Source of the DNA: Candidatus Omnitrophota bacterium
GTDB taxonomy: Bacteria; Omnitrophota; Gorgyraeia; Zapsychrales; Fredricksoniimonadaceae
Reading direction: 5' to 3'
Length of the DNA: 36,488 bases
NCBI GenBank assembly: GCA_903861305.1
Contig: CAIOTT010000013.1
Location: forward strand, 1-36,488
The position numbers and the translations under genes were made by a program. Below, in pieces: positions 33,437-36,488 of this stretch (positions are counted from its first letter, which is position 1; every line of letters begins with the position of its first letter). The notes under the pieces were generated by a model, which saw only the letters and a list, made by a program, of their open reading frames with translations, was not told where the DNA came from and did no database searches.

Positions 33437-33829
33437 CTATGGACACGATGAATTGGAGGTTGTGCAGGAAGGATTCGTCGACGAAATATCCGCAGTCAGG
33501 TCGACCGAGACCTTGAAGTCCGACGCGCCTGCGCTCGAAGTGGCTGTGCATATATTAGCCGTGGCCCCGCATTCGTAAGTCGCCTGATTCGCAACGATAT
33601 TAAGGCTCAATGCTGTGTTAATGGCCGAAAGGGGCGACGCTGAAAGATTCGAACCAGTCCTTGCCTTATAGACCACATTCCCGCCGCTGATCATGGTAAG
33701 GGCCGTAGTCGCGTCGCGCGCCCTCATCCGGCGGGTGGTCTTGCCATAATTAGGAATGGCGAATCCGGCCATGACGCCGATAATGACAACCACCAGCAAG
33801 AGTTCCATCAAAGTGAAAGCGCGACGCAT
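33437..33829 (-). CDS. Prepilin (type IV pilin-like), paralogue of the 35429-35815 gene
   Basis: The 130-residue product reads MRRA, then FTLMELLLVVVIIGVMAGFA, a class III signal with Glu at mature position 5. The start at 33829 has GAGG with 6-nt spacing. A GTG at 33841 overlapping the upstream TGA (GTGA) would give an 8-residue leader and is a real alternative. The C-terminus ends NPSCTTSNSSCP, almost matching NPSCTTGTNCP of the gene at 35429-35815; both share the FTxxELLLVVV helix and a short SDFxxSVDL segment. Thr/Ser-rich loops and several cysteines are present. Confidence 0.85.
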   Translation of the reverse strand: MRRAFTLMELLLVVVIIGVMAGFAIPNYGKTTRRMRARDATTALTMISGGNVVYKARTGSNLSASPLSAINTALSLNIVANQATYECGATANICTATSSAGASDFKVSVDLTADISSTNPSCTTSNSSCP

Positions 33830-33837
33830 CGGGCACC

Positions 33838-34230
33838 TCACGGACAGGTATTAGGACAAAGTTTCTTTAAGGATGAGGAACAAGAAGGGCACGTATACGC
33901 GCCTGCGGTTGAAACATACAGCGTATAAGTCCCCGTCGATCTGGCTATCCCAATGTTCCCAGCCACCGAGCCGACGTTACAGGTAGTCGTAAAATTTTGG
34001 GGAGAAACATCAACATCCAGGTTCGAACATGTCCCATTATAAATCCCGGCATGATCAAGGATATAACGGGCTTCGGCTGCATAAAGTACTTGTGCTGCGC
34101 TGATAGCTTCGGAAAAGATCGCGCGTTCTTTTGAACCTGTCATGAGTGGGAGCGCGATACTTCCCAAAATACCCAAAATAATGACAACCATCAATAATTC
34201 GATCATTGTAAAGGCTTTAAGTCTTGCCAT
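33838..34230 (-). CDS. Prepilin (type IV pilin-like), Cys-rich C-terminus
   Basis: This 130-residue prepilin has leader MARLKA and mature start FTMIELLMVVIILGILGSIA, with Glu at position 5. The globular domain starts with a helix of the ISAAQVLYAAEARYILDH type and ends in a cysteine-rich tail (YTCPSCSSSLKKLCPNTCP). The closely spaced CxxC and C-x3-C pairs suggest disulfides or a bound metal and differ from the tails of its neighbours. It lies beyond the hairpin that follows the second major pilin gene. Confidence 0.85.
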   Translation of the reverse strand: MARLKAFTMIELLMVVIILGILGSIALPLMTGSKERAIFSEAISAAQVLYAAEARYILDHAGIYNGTCSNLDVDVSPQNFTTTCNVGSVAGNIGIARSTGTYTLYVSTAGAYTCPSCSSSLKKLCPNTCP

Positions 34231-34252
34231 TCGCGATATCCTTCGATAAAGT

Positions 34253-34297
34253 ATATATCCCTTTGACCGGGTATTTTACCAGATCAAAGGGATATAT
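34253..34297. terminator. Long hairpin after the second major pilin gene
   Basis: A perfect 14-bp inverted repeat (arms 34253-34266 and 34284-34297) encloses a 17-nt loop that can form its own GGTA/TACC stem. It lies between the pilin ending at 34320 and the minor prepilin starting at 34230. The minus-strand tail (ACTTTATC) is only weakly T-rich, so it may be a partial terminator or a 3'-end stabiliser that lets the major pilin message exceed the downstream genes. Confidence 0.5.
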
Positions 34298-34319
34298 GAT
34301 TAACAATAAACGGTAAGTG

Positions 34320-34739
34320 TTAGTTTTTCAAATTTGCAAAAATACCATTCTTAGACTTGGTAACCGCACCAGTATTGGCATTAAGGACAAAAGCGATCGT
34401 GTCACCCGCAGCCGCGCCCGAAGCTGATAATGACGCCACAACTGTCACTCCAGTATTCGATGAACTCCCCGCAAATGAATAGGTGAAGTTGGTTGATGTC
34501 GGAAACGCAAAACCTGACAACTTTGCTACAGTATCGCACGCGGTAGCATCTTCTGCTTGAGAATAACACTCCATGACCTTGTGTGCCGCTGTCCCAAGAA
34601 TAGTATAGGCTTCAGCAGCCTTGGCAATGTTCACCTGCCCCGTGAGCTTCGGCAAAGCAACAGCCGCAAGAACACCAATAATAATGATTACTATAATAAG
34701 TTCGATCAGCGTAAACCCTTTTTTCGAATTCCTTGACAT
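34320..34739 (-). CDS. Major type IV pilin-like protein, copy 2 of a tandem pair
   Basis: The 139-residue prepilin has leader MSRNSKKG and mature start FTLIELIIVIIIIGVLAAVA, with Glu at position 5 and a long hydrophobic helix. Cysteines at residues 58 and 68 could form a disulfide. The C-terminus (GAVTKSKNGIFANLK) is shared with copy 1 at 34912-35331; by eye about 24 of 139 residues differ. A strong AGGAGG ribosome-binding site lies 5 nt upstream and a good promoter lies about 60 bp upstream, consistent with an abundant fibre subunit. Type II secretion major pseudopilin is the alternative. Confidence 0.9.
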   Translation of the reverse strand: MSRNSKKGFTLIELIIVIIIIGVLAAVALPKLTGQVNIAKAAEAYTILGTAAHKVMECYSQAEDATACDTVAKLSGFAFPTSTNFTYSFAGSSSNTGVTVVASLSASGAAAGDTIAFVLNANTGAVTKSKNGIFANLKN

Positions 34740-34798
34740 GTTTTCCTCCTGTTTATTAAGTAATAATACATTACAGTTTAGCCAAATTACACAACTAA

Positions 34799-34827
34799 AG
34801 TATATGCTAAAAAAAATCTATTGGCAA
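34799..34827 (-). promoter_or_regulatory. Sigma-70 promoter for major pilin copy 2
   Basis: On the minus strand, TTGCCA (34822-34827), a 17-nt spacer with an 8-T run and TATACT (34799-34804) each match the consensus at five of six positions. The leader to the ATG at 34739 would be about 52 nt. The rest of the 172-bp gap holds a 12-nt palindrome (34862-34873) of no clear role. Confidence 0.72.
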
Positions 34828-34911
34828 GATTTTCCTCATTTATTTTAATTCCAGCAACTTCGAGTGCGCACTCACATCAGCCATAGGCTCCCGTCGGTAA
34901 GAAAAAAAACA

Positions 34912-35331
34912 TTACTGCTTCAAATTCGCAAAAATACCATTCTTAGACTTGGTAACCGCACCAGTATTGGCATTAAGGACAAAAGCGATAGTGTCACCCG
35001 CAGCCGCACCCGTACCAGATAATGACCCCACAACTGTCACACCAGTATTTGATCCAAGCGCCGCAAATGAATAGGTAAAGTTGCTTGAAGTCGGAAATAC
35101 AAAACCCGACATCTCCCCTACAGAATCGCACTGGGTAGCATCTCCCGCTGAAGAATAACACTCCATAACCTTGCGCATCGCTGTGCCAAGAATAGAATAA
35201 GCTTCAGAAGCCTTGGCTATGTTCACCTGGCCCGTGAGTTTCGGCAAAGCAACAGCCGCAAGAACACCGATAATAATGATCACTATAATAAGTTCGATCA
35301 ACGTAAACCCTCTTCTGGAAAAACGCGCCAT
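34912..35331 (-). CDS. Major type IV pilin-like protein, copy 1 of a tandem pair
   Basis: This 139-residue prepilin has leader MARFSRRG and the same mature start as copy 2 (FTLIELIIVIIIIGVLAAVA), two cysteines and the same 32-residue C-terminal block. Differences cluster between residues 42 and 106, while the N-terminal helix and the C-terminus are identical except at the last residue. This pattern suggests tandem duplication with gene conversion at the ends or selection in the middle. The AGGAG ribosome-binding site has 5-nt spacing. A run of eight G (minus strand) lies 37-44 bp before the ATG. Confidence 0.9.
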   Translation of the reverse strand: MARFSRRGFTLIELIIVIIIIGVLAAVALPKLTGQVNIAKASEAYSILGTAMRKVMECYSSAGDATQCDSVGEMSGFVFPTSSNFTYSFAALGSNTGVTVVGSLSGTGAAAGDTIAFVLNANTGAVTKSKNGIFANLKQ

Positions 35332-35367
35332 ACAAACTCCTTTCGTAAAATTAAACCATTAAAGCAA

Positions 35368-35375
35368 CCCCCCCC
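35368..35375. repeat. Homopolymer C8/G8 tract upstream of major pilin copy 1
   Basis: Eight consecutive C (plus strand), equal to G8 on the coding strand, lie 37 bp upstream of the pilin ATG. On the minus strand the tract follows TTG and is followed 12 nt later by TTTAAT, so it could fall in a promoter spacer; that promoter reading is weak. Confidence 0.7.
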
Positions 35376-35428
35376 AAGACCCTTTAGATTTTTTCAATAA
35401 CCTCCGCGATTTATCGAAACAATAATCC

Positions 35429-35815
35429 TCAAGGGCAATTTGTGCCAGTAGTACAACTGGGGTTACTGGCCGAAACCCCCGCGTTCAAATCAACACTGAT
35501 AGTAAAGTCGCTGCCTGAGACAGCCGTGCATGCACCAGACCCGCACGAGTAAGCCAACCCATTCGGCATGATATTTACCCCGAGTCCCGTATTTATAGTG
35601 CCAAGAACCGTTACACTTCCAGTCGGGGCGAAATTAAACCCATGCTTGGATTTATAGATCGCATTCGCGCCACAGATCAAAGAAAGATTGCCGATAGCAT
35701 CGCTTGCTTTGGCACGACTTATTGTTTTTCCGAACCCAGGCATAAAAAAACCGGCCATGATGGCAATGAACACAACTACCAACAATAGCTCGATCATGGT
35801 AAAGGCTCTGCGCAT
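35429..35815 (-). CDS. Prepilin (type IV pilin-like), first of the pilin cluster
   Basis: The 128-residue prepilin reads MRRA, then FTMIELLLVVVFIAIMAGFF, with Glu at mature position 5. The start at 35815 has GAGG with 6-nt spacing, the same arrangement as its paralogue starting at 33829. An ATG at 35833 in frame would give a 10-residue leader. The globular part ends SCTTGTNCP. The gene sits behind its own promoter and a roughly 110-nt structured leader, 156 bp after pilC. Confidence 0.85.
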   Translation of the reverse strand: MRRAFTMIELLLVVVFIAIMAGFFMPGFGKTISRAKASDAIGNLSLICGANAIYKSKHGFNFAPTGSVTVLGTINTGLGVNIMPNGLAYSCGSGACTAVSGSDFTISVDLNAGVSASNPSCTTGTNCP

Positions 35816-35839
35816 TGCACACCTCACAAACATTCAAGG

Positions 35840-35882
35840 CCCCGTAACTGTCGAGCGTTCATTTACAAAATAACGCACGGGG
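35840..35882 (-). promoter_or_regulatory. Structured 5' leader element of the first pilin gene
   Basis: Outer arms CCCCGT and ACGGGG (35840-35845, 35877-35882) enclose an inner stem GCGTT/AACGC (35855-35859, 35872-35876). The inner stem abuts the outer stem on one side and leaves a 9-nt bulge on the other. It lies about 25 nt before the ATG. No known riboswitch class is recognised. Confidence 0.4.
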
Positions 35883-35885
35883 AAA

Positions 35886-35911
35886 ATCATGTCGATTCAT
35901 CGAACCATGAT
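35886..35911 (-). terminator. Hairpin with short T-run in the pilin leader
   Basis: Arms ATCATG/CATGAT (35886-35891, 35906-35911) extend through TCGA/TCGA with a 2-nt bulge. On the minus strand TTTT then CCCC follow. It could end readthrough from pilC or act as an attenuator, because a promoter candidate lies just upstream. Confidence 0.4.
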
Positions 35912-35931
35912 CACAATTTACCTTCACTCTA

Positions 35932-35960
35932 AATATAAACCATATACAGGAAGTTAACAA
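35932..35960 (-). promoter_or_regulatory. Promoter for the pilin cluster
   Basis: On the minus strand, TTGTTA (35955-35960), a 17-nt spacer and TATATT (35932-35937) lie just after the pilC stop. The -10 matches five of six positions and the -35 four of six. The start would be near 35925, giving a leader of about 110 nt. Confidence 0.55.
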
Positions 35961-35971
35961 GCCAGCAGCGC

Positions 35972-36488
35972 CTATCCCCCGGTAGCCAACGTAAGGATGG
36001 GCATGAACATGGCCGTAATAATGACACCAATGATGGAACCCATGACCACTAGCATAAGAGGCTCGATCATAGTTCCAAAAGCTTTCATAAAAGATTCTAT
36101 GTTCTTTTTATAATATGAGGCAACGTGATTCAACATTTTCCCCAACTCACCTGTCTCTTCACCAACGCGGATCATCTGTACGGCCATCGATGGGAAAAAG
36201 TTGCTTTGCTCCATCGGTTCAGCCAGCAACTTTCCTTCCCTTACCCCGTTGCGGATCTGTTTGATAACGTCAGCGCAGATCAGATTATCCACAAGACGTT
36301 CAGATATCTCCAGCGCGTAGAGGATCGGCACCCCGCTGTCAACAAGAATAGCCATTTGAGATGTGAATTTCTCAACAACCAATAACTTGAATACCTTTCC
36401 AAAAACGGGCAGATTGAACAAAATACTCTCAAACTGCCACCTGCCGGGGCCAGCGCTGATATAAGCCTTGAACATATAAATAATGCCA
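35972..36488 (-). CDS. pilC: Type IV pilus / type II secretion platform protein (PilC/GspF), 3' part
   Basis: The frame is open through the window edge, so only the C-terminal 171 or so residues are present; the ATG at 36475 is internal. Visible features are the linker before the second cytoplasmic domain, then LPVFGKVFKLLVVEKFTSQM, ILVDSGVPILYALEISE and MIRVGEETGELGKMLNHVAS, and the final transmembrane helix in MLVVMGSIIGVIITAMFMPI. These are hallmarks of the GspF domain of the inner-membrane platform that couples the assembly ATPase to pilin polymerisation. It lies immediately before the prepilin cluster, as expected for an assembly locus. The choice between pilus and secretion system is open. 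Confidence 0.92.
   Translation of the reverse strand, partial: GIIYMFKAYISAGPGRWQFESILFNLPVFGKVFKLLVVEKFTSQMAILVDSGVPILYALEISERLVDNLICADVIKQIRNGVREGKLLAEPMEQSNFFPSMAVQMIRVGEETGELGKMLNHVASYYKKNIESFMKAFGTMIEPLMLVVMGSIIGVIITAMFMPILTLATGG

Noticed and set aside
34740-34911. Sigma-54 (-24/-12) promoter for the major pilin
   Set aside because: No TGGCAC-N5-TTGCA-like sequence with correct spacing was seen; a good sigma-70-type promoter explains the region.
1-36488. CRISPR arrays, insertion sequences, phage genes or attachment sites
   Set aside because: No direct-repeat array, transposase or integrase motif was found; the only large repeat is the tandem pilin pair.

Overview
The window is a piece of a Gram-negative-type bacterial chromosome of intermediate GC. 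Every gene I accept lies on the minus strand, so transcription runs from position 36488 towards 1. Packing is very tight: many junctions are 1-32 bp overlaps, often the ATGA type, and no gene-free stretch exceeds about 170 bp. The gene set is mostly core housekeeping. A GatCAB amidotransferase, a bactofilin, SecDF and YajC, a SurA-like factor and a large set of type IV prepilins fit an uncultured diderm lineage. Candidate phylum Omnitrophota is my best guess, from the overall gene style rather than from any single diagnostic marker.

Layout in the direction of transcription. (1) 36488-32455: the 3' part of a PilC/GspF platform protein, then seven prepilin-like genes, including two tandem near-duplicate major pilins, with several recognisable promoters and hairpins. 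(2) 32452-28481: rsmE, then two multispanning GT-C-type membrane glycosyltransferases (TMTC/DUF1736-like with TPRs, and GT39/ArnT-like), packed directly behind the pilin genes. (3) 28484-24266: recA under a perfect consensus sigma-70 promoter, recX with an intrinsic-terminator-like hairpin inside its coding sequence, and alaS. (4) 24264-18849: a partial histidine operon hisD-hisB-hisH-hisA-hisF running into trpE. (5) 18817-16007: rpsP, yajC and a fused secDF closed by a strong terminator. (6) 15936-11338: an unusually small Mfd-like translocase, then surA-like, pdxA and rsmA. (7) 11369-6132: ybgC, an orphan sensor kinase and gatC-gatA-gatB. (8) 6139-2827: ctpA, a YibQ-type deacetylase homologue and tsaD. 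(9) 2758-1911: a bactofilin with a C-terminal DNA-binding-type domain, overlapping a gene for a membrane-anchored protein of the same HTH type. (10) 1883-84: tRNA-Met(CAU) with its own promoter and terminator, a secreted nuclease-fold protein and tilS.

Four points deserve most attention: the bactofilin-HTH / HTH-TM pair as a possible membrane-cytoskeleton-DNA tether; the mini-Mfd lacking the UvrA-recruiting and autoinhibitory regions; the pilin cluster coupled to two GT-C enzymes, a candidate pilin O-glycosylation module; and the terminator hairpin embedded in recX. All functional calls rest on reading motifs by eye; no database search was run.
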